Below, one piece after another: positions 51,858 through 61,357 of a DNA stretch of 64,000 bases (position 1 is its first letter; each line of letters starts with the position of its first letter). The notes below the pieces were generated by a model. The model worked only from the letters and a program-made list of their open reading frames with translations. It did no database searches and had not been told where the DNA came from. Origin of the DNA: Halomonas sp. 25-S5 (GTDB lineage Bacteria; Pseudomonadota; Gammaproteobacteria; Pseudomonadales; Halomonadaceae); assembly GCF_029889845.1 (NCBI RefSeq), contig NZ_JARANV010000021.1:1-64000 (forward strand). Reading direction: 5' to 3'. The translations under genes were made by a program, and so were the position numbers.

Positions 51858-52621
51858 GCCGAAGCCTCCTCGTGGTGGCGCCCGAGATAGACGTCACGCA
51901 CCTTCTCGCTGGCGCGGATCTGCTCGGTGGGTCCGCTCTCCAGCACGCAGCCGTCCACCATCACGGTGATGCGGTCGGCCAGGCGGAAGACGCTGTCCAT
52001 GTCGTGCTCGATCAGCACCAGGGTATAGCGGTCGGTGAGGCTCTCGAGCAGTTCCGTGACCTGCACGGTCTCATCGCGGCCCATGCCGGCCATGGGTTCG
52101 TCGAGCAGCATCAGGCTGGGCGCCGTGGCCAGCACCATGGCGATCTGCAGCTGACGCTGCTCGCCGTAGCTCATGTCAGCGGCCGGGGTATGGGCGCGGT
52201 GGATCAGGTGGCAGGTCTCGAGCACCTCGAGGGCGCGCTCGCTGACCGCCCTGGCCCGCTGGCGGGAGCGCCAGCTGCCGAACACGCCGCCCATGTGGAT
52301 GCGGGCGGCCAGCTCGCAGTTCTGCAGGCAGTTAAGGCGCGGGAAGATATTGGTCTTCTGGTGGCTGCGGCCGATGCCCATGTGAGCGATCTGGCGCACG
52401 CTCTTGCCCTGGATGGGCTTGCCGTGAAAGAGCACCTCGCCCTCCGAGGGCGGGATCTCCCCCGACAGCAGGTTGATCAGGGTGCTCTTGCCGGCGCCGT
52501 TGGGCCCCAGGATGGCGTGGATCTCGCCCGGCCTGACGTCGAAGTCGACGCCGTTGACCGCCACCAGGCCGCCGAAGCGACGGGTCAGCCCGTGGGTGAC
52601 CAGAATCGGTTCATCACTCAT
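51854..52621 (-). CDS. Liv-type ABC transporter ATP-binding protein (LivG-like)
   Basis: 255 residues. Walker A ILGPNGAGKSTLIN, signature DMSYGEQRQLQIAM (a variant of LSGGQ found in LivG) and Walker B LMLLDEPMAGMG. It overlaps the LivM-like gene by 8 bp. Second ATPase of the same transporter. Confidence 0.9.
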   Translation of the reverse strand: MSDEPILVTHGLTRRFGGLVAVNGVDFDVRPGEIHAILGPNGAGKSTLINLLSGEIPPSEGEVLFHGKPIQGKSVRQIAHMGIGRSHQKTNIFPRLNCLQNCELAARIHMGGVFGSWRSRQRARAVSERALEVLETCHLIHRAHTPAADMSYGEQRQLQIAMVLATAPSLMLLDEPMAGMGRDETVQVTELLESLTDRYTLVLIEHDMDSVFRLADRITVMVDGCVLESGPTEQIRASEKVRDVYLGRHHEEASA

Positions 52622-53642
52622 GGCTTATCCCTCCTCGTGTCGCTTCCTCGACGACCGGGGGCTTCTTGCGGGCCCAGGGTGGCGCGATGATCAGCCCGGC
52701 GATGCCCCGCGGCAGCACCAGCACGGCGGCGATGATGGTCAGGCCCATCAGGATCGGCCAGTGCATAGTCAGGTGCTCGTAGACGTAGAGCAGGATCTCG
52801 TAGGCGAAGGCGCCGAGGATCGGGCCGAAGATGGTGCCCATGCCGCCGAGGATCAGCATCATCAGCACCTCGCCGGAGGTGTGCCAGCCGAGCTGGGCCG
52901 GGTTGGCGAAGCCGTACTGCATGGCGGCCAGCATGCCGGCGATGGCGGCGAGGACCCCACTGATGACGAAGGCAATCAGCTTGTAGCCGTGGGTGGCATA
53001 GCCGAGCGCCTGCATGCGGTGCTCGTTGTCATGGATGCCGTCGAGCACCTGGCCGAAGTAGGAGCGGGTCAGCCAGCGCAGGAACAGGAAGCCAACGACC
53101 AGCATCCCCAGGCAGAAGTAGAAGAAGGTGTGGGGATCGCTCATGTCCAGCAGGGCCATCTCGCCGACGCTCACACTCGGCCTGAACATGATGAAGACCC
53201 CGTCCGTGCCGCCGGCGAACGGCGCGGTACTGATCAGATAGAAGAGCATCTGGCCGAAGGCCAGGGTGGTCATGATGAAGTAGATGCCCTTGGTGCGGAT
53301 TACCAGCAGGCCCACCACCAGGGCGGCGACGGCGGACACCAGCATGACCAGCGGCAGCATCCACCACATGGAGGCCGCATCGAAATCGGGGCTGGCGAGA
53401 GCCAGGGTATAGGCGCCGAGGCCGAAGAACAGCGCGTGACCCAGGCTGACCAGGCCGACGATGCCCACCAGCAGATCCAGGCTCATGGCAAACAGCGCCA
53501 GGATCACCATGAGGGTCAGCTTCTCCAGGATGAAGTCGGTCTGGCTGCCGAACAGCGTCGGCCCCCAGAGCGGGAAGAGCGCGACGATGGCCAGCAGGGC
53601 CAGCATGATGACGGCGACGCGCTTGGGATATCTATGCAACAT
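52614..53642 (-). CDS. Liv-type ABC transporter permease (LivM-like)
   Basis: 342 residues and about nine to ten membrane segments. LivM features: LLVGIVGLVSLGHALFFGLG, TKGIYFIMTTLAFGQMLFY and ILGGMGTIFGPILGAFAYEI. Forms the membrane channel with the LivH-like protein. Starts 12 bp after that gene. Confidence 0.9.
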   Translation of the reverse strand: MLHRYPKRVAVIMLALLAIVALFPLWGPTLFGSQTDFILEKLTLMVILALFAMSLDLLVGIVGLVSLGHALFFGLGAYTLALASPDFDAASMWWMLPLVMLVSAVAALVVGLLVIRTKGIYFIMTTLAFGQMLFYLISTAPFAGGTDGVFIMFRPSVSVGEMALLDMSDPHTFFYFCLGMLVVGFLFLRWLTRSYFGQVLDGIHDNEHRMQALGYATHGYKLIAFVISGVLAAIAGMLAAMQYGFANPAQLGWHTSGEVLMMLILGGMGTIFGPILGAFAYEILLYVYEHLTMHWPILMGLTIIAAVLVLPRGIAGLIIAPPWARKKPPVVEEATRGGISHE

Positions 53643-53654
53643 GTCTCATCCTCC

Positions 53655-54515
53655 TCAAGCGAACAGGCCGCGGGGCTTGACCAGCAGCACGGCGGCCATG
53701 ATCAGGTAGATCACCATGCTGGCAATGCTCGGAATCAGCACCGAGCCGAAGGTCTCGGCCATGCCGATCAGGATGGCGCCCCAGAAGGCCCCCTTGATCG
53801 AGCCGATCCCGCCGATGACCACCACCACGAAACAGGTGATCAGGATGCTGTCGCCCATGCCCGGGGTGATGGAGGTCAGCGGGGCGGCGATCATGCCGGC
53901 GAAGGCGGTCAGCGCCACGCCGACGCTGAAGATCAAGGTGAAGAGGGTGCGCACGTTGATGCCCAGGCCTTCCACCATGTCACGGTTCACGGCACCCGCG
54001 CGGATGATGATGCCCAGCCGGGTATGGCGGATCACCCAGTAGATGACGCCCGCCAGTGCCAGGCAGACGCCCATCACGAACAGCCGGTAGACCGAGTACT
54101 GCAGGTTGTCGGTCAGCTGCAGGCTGGCGTCGAAGGGTGCCGGGATCGCCACGCTGTGGACGTCGCCACCCCAGATGATGCGTTGCGCCTCGTTGATCAC
54201 CAGGATCAGGCCGAAGGTCAGCAGCACCTGGTAGAGGTGATCGCGCTTGTAGAGCGTATCCAGGAACAGCCGCTCGATGATCAGCCCCAGGGCGATGGCG
54301 ATGGGAATGGCCACGGCAATCGCCAGCCAGAAGTTGCCCAGCCGCACGGTCAGGTCGTAGACCAGGTAGGCCCCGATCATGTACATGGCCCCGTGGGCCA
54401 GGTTGATGATGCCCATGATGCCGAAGATCAGGGTCAGGCCGCTGGCGATCAGGAACAGCAGCAGTCCGTACTGCAGCCCGTTGAGGAGCTGCACACCAAA
54501 GAATGCGAGATCCAT
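53655..54515 (-). CDS. Liv-type ABC transporter permease (LivH-like)
   Basis: 286 residues, eight membrane segments. LivH features: QLLNGLQYGLLLFLIASGLT, IFGIMGIINLAHGAMYMIGA and VIGGIGSIKGAFWGAILIG. It lies about 65 bp after the binding-protein gene, the usual order for these operons. Confidence 0.9.
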   Translation of the reverse strand: MDLAFFGVQLLNGLQYGLLLFLIASGLTLIFGIMGIINLAHGAMYMIGAYLVYDLTVRLGNFWLAIAVAIPIAIALGLIIERLFLDTLYKRDHLYQVLLTFGLILVINEAQRIIWGGDVHSVAIPAPFDASLQLTDNLQYSVYRLFVMGVCLALAGVIYWVIRHTRLGIIIRAGAVNRDMVEGLGINVRTLFTLIFSVGVALTAFAGMIAAPLTSITPGMGDSILITCFVVVVIGGIGSIKGAFWGAILIGMAETFGSVLIPSIASMVIYLIMAAVLLVKPRGLFA

Positions 54516-54580
54516 GACGATCTCCTCCGCGATGGAAGGGGCGAGCCTGGCTCGCCCCGGGAAGTCAGACGTTCACCGGT

Positions 54581-55753
54581 TCAGATCTGGCAGGCGTCGT
54601 CCGGTACTTCGAGTTGCTCGGCGGCGATGCCGACCACCTCGTGCTTGCCATCGCGGATCTCGCGCAGGTAGACGTTCTGGATCGGGTGGTGGGAATCGGA
54701 GAAGCTCATCAGGCCCCGCGGGCTCTCGAGCTCCACCTCGGCCAGGGCCTCGACCAGCGCGTCCCGGTCCTCGGTGTTGCCGCCGACCGCGTCGAGCGCC
54801 TGGACCAGCATGGCGCCGGTGTCATAGCCCTGCACCGAGTAGGTGTCCGGGGTCACCTCAAAGGCGTCCTCGTAGGCCGACACGAAGGCGCGGTTCGCCT
54901 CGCTGTCCAGGGTCTCGGCATAGTGCATGGTGGTCAGCACACCCTCGCCGGCACCGTCCATGGCCGCGATGTTGCCCTCGGTAAGGAAGCCCGAGCCCAT
55001 CAGCGGGATGCTCTCCTTGAGGCCGGCGGCGGCATAATCGCGCACGAAGCTGACCCCGCCGCCGCCGGCGAAGAAGGTGTAGACGGCGTCCGGGGCGATG
55101 CTGGCGATCTGGGTGAGGTAGCTCTGGAACTCGGTGCTCGGGAAGGGCACCAGGATCTCCTCGACGATCTCGCCGCCCTCCGCCTCGAAGGCCTCCTTGA
55201 AGCCGGCCACGTCCTCCTTGCCCCCGGCGTAGTCCCAGGTGATGGTCACGACCTCGCGGTGTCCCCGGTCATAGGCGACCTTGCCCATCGGGAAGCTGTT
55301 CTGCCACATGCTGAACGAGGTGCGGAAGACGTTGGGCATGCACAACTGGTTGGTGGCGGCCTCCAGACCGGCATTGGGGATGATGGTGATGGCGCCGGAC
55401 TGCTTGGCCACCCGCAGCATGCCCATGGCCACGCCGGAGTGGACCGGGCCGATGACGAAGTCGACGCCATCGCCCTTGACCAGGCGGCTCATGTTCTGGG
55501 GCGCCTTGGAGGGATTGGCCTCGGAATCGAGCTGCACGTACTCGACGTCGCGGCCGCCGAGCTGGCCGCCGTTCTGCTCGATGGCGAGCTTGAGGCCGTT
55601 GGTGATGGCCTCGCCCAGCGCCGTGTAGGTGCCGGAGTAGGGCAGCATCAGGCCCAGTTTCACCGGATGGCTGTCGGCCATGGCGGCGGAGGCAGACATG
55701 AGGGTAACGGTGCCCAGCACGGTGGCAAGGGCGGTCTTCTTGACGTTTTTCAT
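54581..55753 (-). CDS. Liv-type ABC transporter substrate-binding protein
   Basis: 390 residues. A signal peptide of about 26 residues, cut after ASAAMA. The mature part is a type I periplasmic binding protein: VKLGLMLPYSGTYTALGEAI, GPVHSGVAMGMLRVA and VYTFFAGGGGVSFVRDYAAA. Homologues near aromatic degradation genes often bind benzoate-like acids. The ligand here is inferred from position only. It follows benB by 85 bp. Confidence 0.88.
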   Translation of the reverse strand: MKNVKKTALATVLGTVTLMSASAAMADSHPVKLGLMLPYSGTYTALGEAITNGLKLAIEQNGGQLGGRDVEYVQLDSEANPSKAPQNMSRLVKGDGVDFVIGPVHSGVAMGMLRVAKQSGAITIIPNAGLEAATNQLCMPNVFRTSFSMWQNSFPMGKVAYDRGHREVVTITWDYAGGKEDVAGFKEAFEAEGGEIVEEILVPFPSTEFQSYLTQIASIAPDAVYTFFAGGGGVSFVRDYAAAGLKESIPLMGSGFLTEGNIAAMDGAGEGVLTTMHYAETLDSEANRAFVSAYEDAFEVTPDTYSVQGYDTGAMLVQALDAVGGNTEDRDALVEALAEVELESPRGLMSFSDSHHPIQNVYLREIRDGKHEVVGIAAEQLEVPDDACQI

Positions 55754-55838
55754 GGTGTGATTCCCAGGGGTCGGTTGTTGTTGGAGCGCGGTGCTCTGTT
55801 GGGGACGTCCCTGTCCCGCTCATGCTTGGGCGTCGTCG

Positions 55839-56327
55839 TCAGACGTAGTAGACGTCGATGACCTGGTGGATGTAGTCGTTGTTGAGTTGCACGACTTTTC
55901 TGGTGATCAGCGGCGTTTCCCCCGATACGTCCAGGGTGTAGAAGGCGCTGCCGAAGTAGCTGTCGGTCGTCTTGTAGCGATGGCTCAGGGTGTGCCAGTT
56001 GAAGCGCACCTCCACCGTGTCGCCCTCTTCCTTCAGTACCTCGAGGTTGGTGATCTGATGGGTGGTGCGCGGCTCCGGTGTGCTCGCCCCGCTGCGCTCG
56101 GTCTTGATCCGGTAGACCCGGTCCTCGAGCCCTTCGCGGTTCGGGTAGTAGATCAGCGAGATCTCGCTCTGCGGGTCCCGGGTCAGCTGGTCGTCGTCGT
56201 CCCAGGCCGGCATCCAGAACTCGGCGTCCTGGCGGTAGCACGCCAGCCAGTCGTCCCACTGGCGGTCGTCGAGCAGGCGCGCCTCGCGGTACAGGAAGGC
56301 CTGGATGTCGTGGTAGCTGATGCTCAT
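55839..56327 (-). CDS. benB: benzoate 1,2-dioxygenase beta subunit
   Basis: 162 residues of the small, non-catalytic subunit of the benzoate dioxygenase oxygenase. Starts MSISYHDIQAFLYREARLLD and keeps WLACYRQDAEFWMPAWDDD. GGGAGA lies before the ATG at 56327, 31 bp after benA. The 3' end of this gene has a decayed copy at 61358-61462. The reductase gene benC is not next to it, which is unusual. Confidence 0.92.
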   Translation of the reverse strand: MSISYHDIQAFLYREARLLDDRQWDDWLACYRQDAEFWMPAWDDDDQLTRDPQSEISLIYYPNREGLEDRVYRIKTERSGASTPEPRTTHQITNLEVLKEEGDTVEVRFNWHTLSHRYKTTDSYFGSAFYTLDVSGETPLITRKVVQLNNDYIHQVIDVYYV

Positions 56328-56358
56328 GTCTGTTCTCCCCTTCTCGGTTCGGGCGCGC

Positions 56359-57738
56359 TTACGCACTCTCGGTCGAACGCTCGGTGGCGATAAACTGGCT
56401 GCGTTCCTTGTCGATGGCGCGCAGCATCTCCTCGACCCAGTGCTGGTGGTGCAGCACATAGAGACCCTCGTCTTCCGGGGAGGCCCCGCTGAGCAGCGGC
56501 TTCATGTCGATCGCCTGGGCGTTCTCGTCGGCCCCCTCGACCCACTGCCTGGCGCCGCGCGAGAGGTCGTTCCACTCGGCCAGCGCGCCGTTGTAGCCGT
56601 CCTGGCAGGCGCGGAATTCCTCCAGGTCGTCCGGCGTGCCCATGCCCGAGACGTTGAAGAAGTCCTCGTACTGGCGGATGCGCACCCGGCGGTTCTCCGC
56701 GGACTCGCCCCTGGGCGCGAAGCAGTAGATGGTGACCTCGGTCTTGTCCACGGACAGCGGGCGCAGCACGCGGATCTGCGTGGAGAACTGGTCCATCAGG
56801 TAGACGTTGGGGTAGAGGCAGAGGTTGCGGGTCTGGTTGACGATGGAGTCGGCCCGCGCCGCGCCCAGTTCGGCCTCGATCTCGTCCTTGCGGGTATAGA
56901 CCGGGCGCACCTCGGGGTTGAGCAGCCGGGTCCACAGCATCATGTGGCCGTTCTCGTAGGAGTAGAAGCCGCCCTGGCTCTTCGACCAGCCGTCGGCGTC
57001 CACCGCCTTGGTGCCGCCGGCGTCGTAGTTGCGACGCTCCATGGTCGAGGCGTAGTTCCAGTGCACCGAGCTCACGTGGTAGCCGTCGGCGCCGTTCTCG
57101 GCCTGCAGCTTCCAGTTGCCGTTGTAGGTGTACGACGAGGTACCGCGCAGGATCTCCAGGCCTTCCGGCGCCTGGTCGACGATGTTGTCGATGACCTTGG
57201 TGGTCTCGCCCAGGTACTCCTCCAGCGGCGGGACGTCATCGCTCAGGCTGCCGAACAAGAAGCCCTTGTAGTTGGCGAAGCGCGGCAGGCGCTTGAGGTC
57301 GTGGGAGCCCTCCTGCTTGAAGCCCTCCGGGTAGGCGCCGTTCTTCTCGTTCTTGGCCTTGAGCAGCTTGCCGTCGTTCTTGAAGGTCCAGCCGTGGAAG
57401 GGGCAGGTGAAGGTGCCCTTGTTGCCCTGCTTGCGGCGGCACAGGGTGGCGCCACGGTGGGCGCAGGCGTTGATCAGGCCGTGCAGCTCGCCGGCCTTGT
57501 CGCGGGTGATGACCACCGGCTGGCGGCCCATGGTCACGGTGAAGTAGTCGCCCGGCTCGCTGATCTGGCTCTCGTGGGCCAGGAACAGCCAGTTGCCCTC
57601 GAAGATGTGCTTCATCTCCAGGTCGAAGAAATCCGGGTCGGTGAACATGCTGCGGTGGCAGCGGAAGATGCCGTTGTCGGCGTCGTCGACGACGGCGCCG
57701 CGGACGCGTTCCTCGAGTTGGTCAAGCTGGGTGGTCAT
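56359..57738 (-). CDS. benA: benzoate 1,2-dioxygenase alpha subunit
   Basis: 459 residues, the catalytic subunit that adds O2 to benzoate to form the cis-diol. Rieske motif: CAHRGATLC followed by CPFHGW (two Cys and two His). The mononuclear iron site is in [20 protein letters not shown]. It follows catA by 88 bp, with a short hairpin in the gap. Confidence 0.95.
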   Translation of the reverse strand: MTTQLDQLEERVRGAVVDDADNGIFRCHRSMFTDPDFFDLEMKHIFEGNWLFLAHESQISEPGDYFTVTMGRQPVVITRDKAGELHGLINACAHRGATLCRRKQGNKGTFTCPFHGWTFKNDGKLLKAKNEKNGAYPEGFKQEGSHDLKRLPRFANYKGFLFGSLSDDVPPLEEYLGETTKVIDNIVDQAPEGLEILRGTSSYTYNGNWKLQAENGADGYHVSSVHWNYASTMERRNYDAGGTKAVDADGWSKSQGGFYSYENGHMMLWTRLLNPEVRPVYTRKDEIEAELGAARADSIVNQTRNLCLYPNVYLMDQFSTQIRVLRPLSVDKTEVTIYCFAPRGESAENRRVRIRQYEDFFNVSGMGTPDDLEEFRACQDGYNGALAEWNDLSRGARQWVEGADENAQAIDMKPLLSGASPEDEGLYVLHHQHWVEEMLRAIDKERSQFIATERSTESA

Positions 57739-57772
57739 GATCCATCTCCTCGATTGTTATGCGGGGGAGGAT

Positions 57773-57787
57773 CCGCCCCCGGGGCGG
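57773..57787. other. short hairpin between catA and benA
   Basis: CCGCCCC, one base, GGGGCGG. It could stabilise or partly terminate the transcript between catA and benA. No T-run. Confidence 0.3.
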
Positions 57788-57826
57788 ACCGTCCGTTGAT
57801 CAGGGGGTTAAGGGGCGAGGGCTCGC

Positions 57827-58801
57827 TCAGACCTTGGCGGTGCCGGCCAGCTGGCTGTGGCGGTCCTGCTCGTCTTCCTTGGCCCGCGGACGGGCATGGC
57901 GAGTCTGCAGCTCGGCCTTGTCGGTCCTGGAGAGCTCGACGTCGAACACCACCTCGGAGAAGGGACCGTCCATCTCGCGCTGGGCGATCTCGTCCTGCTC
58001 CTCGATGCGCTTGGCCGGCACCACCAGCTCCTCGCGGGTCGCGAAGGCGAAGTCGTCGTAGGTGTAGGGGTCGCCGGCCAGGTTGATCTGGGTGGTCAGG
58101 TGCTGGTGACCCGGTGCGGAGACGAAGTAGTGGATGTGCGCCGGACGTTCGCCGTGGCGGCCCAGGGACTTGAGCACCACGTCGGTGGGGGCGCCTTCCG
58201 GCACGCCGTAGCCAGACGGGATGATGCTGCGCGCGGTGTAGCGGCCTTCGCTGTCGGTGTAGATGGTGCGGCGCAGGTTGTACTCGCTCTGGGTCTGGTC
58301 GAAGAAGGAGTAGCCGCCCTTGGAGTTGGCATGCCAGATCTCGACCTTGGCGCCGGCGATCGGGGTGCCGTCGACATCACGCACCTGGCCGGTCAGCCAC
58401 ATGGCCTCGCCGTCCTGATCCTGGCCGTCGTCCATGCGCGCGAAGCCCTCGGCTTCCGGGGCGCCGGCCACGTAGAGCGGGCCCTCGATGGTGCGCGGGG
58501 TGCCGCCGGTACGCTGGGCCTCGGCGTCGATGGCGTCCTGACGCATGTCGAGGAAGTGGTCAAAGCCCAGGCCCGGGGAGAGCAGGCCGAACTGGGTCTG
58601 GCTGCCCAGGGCGTTGAGCAGATTGACGGCGGACCAGTACTCCTCCTCGGTGACATCGAAGTCGTCGATCAGTTTGAACAGGTCGGAGATCAGGCGATGG
58701 ACGATCTGCTTGGCGCGCTCGTTGCCGCCCTCCTGGTCGAAGCCGGCGATGGTGTTCAGGAAGTCCTGGACCTCGGGAGTATCGAAAATTTTGACAGTCA
58801 T
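57827..58801 (-). CDS. catA: catechol 1,2-dioxygenase
   Basis: Opens the catechol ring between the hydroxyls to give cis,cis-muconate. 324 residues. Iron(III) ligands are visible as Tyr in IEGPLYVAG, Tyr in SIIPSGYGVPEG, and two His in RPAHIHYFVSAPGHQH. The N-terminal helical domain used for dimerisation is intact. The ATG at 58801 is chosen (GAGAG 7 bases before); a GTG two codons upstream is in frame. It is the first gene of the unit catA-benA-benB-transporter genes. Its 3' end has a decayed copy at 61472-61517. Confidence 0.95.
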   Translation of the reverse strand: MTVKIFDTPEVQDFLNTIAGFDQEGGNERAKQIVHRLISDLFKLIDDFDVTEEEYWSAVNLLNALGSQTQFGLLSPGLGFDHFLDMRQDAIDAEAQRTGGTPRTIEGPLYVAGAPEAEGFARMDDGQDQDGEAMWLTGQVRDVDGTPIAGAKVEIWHANSKGGYSFFDQTQSEYNLRRTIYTDSEGRYTARSIIPSGYGVPEGAPTDVVLKSLGRHGERPAHIHYFVSAPGHQHLTTQINLAGDPYTYDDFAFATREELVVPAKRIEEQDEIAQREMDGPFSEVVFDVELSRTDKAELQTRHARPRAKEDEQDRHSQLAGTAKV

Positions 58802-59266
58802 AGTCACGCTCTCATCGTTGTCGTTATGCCCTGCGGTGTGTCATCAGGGATGCAAGGCAAGTGGTCGAAACCTCCGGATGCCTGACAGATCACATCTCGA
58901 CGGAGGCGTTCTTGTTGTGGTGAATGGATTCTGGCCAGACGGCGCGATCGTCACCAATATCGTTTGGGTTCCCCTCTATACCCAAGGGGTATCGCCAAGG
59001 CAGCCTACACACCCTCCTTCCCTCCCCGGCATGGAGGAGACAACCATCTTAAAATCAATACTTTGCAAGGCATCCTCCGCCATACCCCGCAAGAGCCAGG
59101 CATTCCGACAGCGGTATGTCGACCGACCGGACCGAGGCTGGGCCACTCCGGATGGCCCCTGCCGCGGCCGGTGCGGCTTTCTGAACGTCGACTCCCCCCT
59201 CCAGGGGACGAAGATTGAGACAAAAGGATAAGAAGCCGGCACGGCGGGACCGGGAAGCGGCCGGAC
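58802..59266. other. regulatory region upstream of catA
   Basis: About 465 bp with no supported gene. The half nearest catA holds the double operator at 58957-58992 and the catA promoter zone. The rest (58993-59266) is less GC-rich in its first part and shows no other signal. Confidence 0.6.
58957..58992. promoter_or_regulatory. double CatR/BenM-type operator of the catA-benAB unit
   Basis: ATACCCAAGGGGTAT at 58978-58992 is a perfect ATAC-N7-GTAT, the site bound by CatM and BenM in Acinetobacter. A degenerate copy, ATAT-N7-GTTC, lies at 58957-58971, 21 bp or two helical turns nearer to catA. A strong and a weak site in this order is how LysR activators are placed upstream of their targets. 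Confidence 0.75.
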
Positions 59267-59298
59267 AAAAAAACCCGCGCTGCCGAAGCAGCCACGGG
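59267..59298 (-). terminator. rho-independent terminator after the benC-benD unit
   Basis: On the minus strand CCCG-TG-GCTGC, loop TTCG, GCAGC-G-CGGG, then seven T (59273-59267). It lies 55 bp after the stop of the transporter-like remnant, so it ends the catB-catC-benC-benD transcript. Confidence 0.85.
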
Positions 59299-59353
59299 CC
59301 AAGGAGGAAACAGCCATGCAGGCACGCCGACGCCCGGGCGCCGGCGCTATCGA

Positions 59354-59494
59354 TCAGCCGGCACTCTTCGCCGGGAAGCGCTTGCGCAGGGCCTCACGCT
59401 CCTGGGAGACGTCGAAGTCCCGGAACTCTACCAGCATCGAGATCAGCGCCCCCAGGATCAGTGCCAGCGGCAGCCCGTAGGCCAGGAAGGCGTC
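59354..59494 (-). pseudogene. C-terminal remnant of a membrane protein gene, after benD
   Basis: A 46-codon frame that overlaps the benD stop and has no usable start. It reads DAFLAYGLPLALILGALISM, then a charged tail (VEFRDFDVSQERE and KRFPAKSAG) and TGA. One membrane helix plus a cytoplasmic tail looks like the end of a transporter. The rest of the gene is missing, and the join lies at the benD stop codon. The family cannot be named. Confidence 0.55.
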
Positions 59495-60293
59495 AGCCCT
59501 GGTCGCCGCCGCCCACCGGCAGCACGCTGCCGGTGATGTAGCTCGCCTCGTCGGAGGCCAGGAACAGGATCGGTGCGGCCATCTCGTCCAGGGTGCCGTA
59601 GCGCTTCATCAGGCAGCTCTGCTTGGTCTGGTCAATATGCGCCTGGAACCAGGCTCGCTCCGTCTCGTTGCGGGGCTCCGGGGTGCCGCGGGAGATCTTG
59701 CGCGGCGGCGCCTCGGTCCCGCCGATGCCGGCGGCCGCCACGCGGATGCCGTGCTCGGCGACTTCGAAGGCCAGGGACTCGGTCAGTGCATTGATGCCCC
59801 CCTTGGCCGCCGAGTAGGGGATCCGGTGGATGCCCCGGGTCGCCACCGAGGAGACGTTGACGATCACGCCACCGCCCTGCGCCACCAGGGTCGGCAGCAC
59901 CGCCCGGCAGCACCACAGCGTCGGCATCAGCGAGCGGTTGACCTCGGCGGCGATCTCGGTAGCGGTGAACTCGGTGAACGGCTTGAAGTTGATGGCGCCG
60001 CCCACGTTGTTGATCAGGATGTCGATCCGACCGAAGTGCTCCACCGTACGAGCCATCACCTCCTCGGCCCCCTCCCAGGTCTCGAGGTCGGCCTGCAGGG
60101 CGATGGCGTCCACACCCTGCTCGGCAAGCCCCGCCACCACCTCATGGACGAGGTCGGCACGATCCACCAGGGCCAGGCGGGCGCCCTCGGCGGCGGCCCG
60201 CTCGGCGAGGCGCTGCCCGATGCCTTGGGCCGCGCCGGTGATCACCATCACCCGCCCCTGGAAACGTGAGCCGTCGAAGCGTTGTAGACTCAT
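59493..60293 (-). CDS. benD: cis-1,2-dihydroxybenzoate (benzoate diol) dehydrogenase
   Basis: 266-residue short-chain dehydrogenase that oxidises and decarboxylates the benzoate cis-diol to catechol with NAD+. Cofactor motif TGAAQGIGQRLAE near residue 20, NNVGG near 92, the Ser of NVSSVATRG and the active Tyr-x3-Lys in PYSAAKGG. Its ATG overlaps the benC stop (ATGA). The last residues abut a foreign fragment, but the length is normal. Confidence 0.92.
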   Translation of the reverse strand: MSLQRFDGSRFQGRVMVITGAAQGIGQRLAERAAAEGARLALVDRADLVHEVVAGLAEQGVDAIALQADLETWEGAEEVMARTVEHFGRIDILINNVGGAINFKPFTEFTATEIAAEVNRSLMPTLWCCRAVLPTLVAQGGGVIVNVSSVATRGIHRIPYSAAKGGINALTESLAFEVAEHGIRVAAAGIGGTEAPPRKISRGTPEPRNETERAWFQAHIDQTKQSCLMKRYGTLDEMAAPILFLASDEASYITGSVLPVGGGDQG

Positions 60294-61333
60294 GACGCCT
60301 CTCCCGGTGCCTGGTTGGGGGTGAACTTCTCGTAGTGGAAGCTCTGCGGCACGATGCCTTCCTTGTCGAAGTACTTGAGCACGGCATCGACCATCGGAGG
60401 CGGCCCGCACAGATAGACGTCGATGTCGCCGTCGTGCATCACCTCGGCGTCCATATGGTGCGTCACGTAACCCTTGCGCGGATGCTCGCTAGCCTCGTCC
60501 ACCACCACGGTGGAGTAGCTGAAGGTCGGCAGCTCCGCGGCGAAATGCTCCAGGGCGTCGACCTTGACCAGGTGGTCGTCCTTGTTGACGCCGTAGATCA
60601 GGTGGATCGGCTGCTCGGATGTCGTCCCTTCCGCCCGCTTCTGGACCAGCAATTCGAGCATGGAAAGGAAGGGGGCGAGGCCCGTGCCACCGGCCAGCAT
60701 CAGCACCGGACGGCTGATCTCGCGCAGGTAGAAGCTGCCCATCGGCCCGGTCAGGGCCAGCCGGTCACCGACCTTGGCGCGCTCGGTCAGATAGCCGCTC
60801 ATCACCCCATTGGGGATATTGCGGATCAGGAAGGTGGCGCGCTGCTCGCCGGGCTTCGAGCTGAAGGAGTAGGAGCGGTGCTGCTCGCTGCCCGGCACAT
60901 CGATGTGGATGTACTGCCCCGGCAGGAAGGCCAACGCGGCCTCATCGTCCAGGTCCACGCCCAGCTCGATGCTGTCCTCGGAGAGTTGCTCGACCACGGC
61001 CAGGGTGCCCTCGAGCTTGCCAACCTGGGTCTTGCACAGGGTGGAAGCCACCGGGATCTGGATGACGCAGTCCGACGACGGCACCATCTGGCAGGTCAGT
61101 ACCTGGCCCTCGGCGGCCTCCTCGTCGGACAGGGCGTCCTCCAGGTACTCGTCGCCCATGTCGAACTGGCCCTGTTCACAGTGCCCCTTGCAGGTACCGC
61201 AGACACCGTCGGAACAGTCCATCGGCAGGTTGACCTTCTGCCGGTAGGCGGCATCGAGGACCGTCTCCCCTTCCTTGCAGCCGATGAAACGGCTAACGCC
61301 GTCCTCGAAGTTGAGTGCAATGGTATAGCTCAT
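60290..61333 (-). CDS. benC: benzoate 1,2-dioxygenase reductase component
   Basis: 347 residues that pass electrons from NADH to BenAB. A plant-type [2Fe-2S] ferredoxin domain (CSDGVCGTCKGHC, fourth Cys in LTCQMV) is followed by FAD-binding (HRSYSFSSKPG) and NAD-binding (MLAGGTGLAPFLSMLE, YLCGPPPMVDAV) domains. It is coupled to benD by a 4-base overlap. The usual upstream partners benA and benB are replaced by short remnants. Confidence 0.95.
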   Translation of the reverse strand: MSYTIALNFEDGVSRFIGCKEGETVLDAAYRQKVNLPMDCSDGVCGTCKGHCEQGQFDMGDEYLEDALSDEEAAEGQVLTCQMVPSSDCVIQIPVASTLCKTQVGKLEGTLAVVEQLSEDSIELGVDLDDEAALAFLPGQYIHIDVPGSEQHRSYSFSSKPGEQRATFLIRNIPNGVMSGYLTERAKVGDRLALTGPMGSFYLREISRPVLMLAGGTGLAPFLSMLELLVQKRAEGTTSEQPIHLIYGVNKDDHLVKVDALEHFAAELPTFSYSTVVVDEASEHPRKGYVTHHMDAEVMHDGDIDVYLCGPPPMVDAVLKYFDKEGIVPQSFHYEKFTPNQAPGEAS

Positions 61334-61357
61334 GGTCGAATCTCCTCCTGCACCGGT

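Noticed and set aside
59314..59469. A plus-strand ATG with a perfect AAGGAGG before it, giving a 51-codon frame
   Set aside because: It lies over the terminator and the remnant after benD, and the product is an Arg/Ser-rich shadow of the minus-strand sequence. I think the ribosome-site match is chance.
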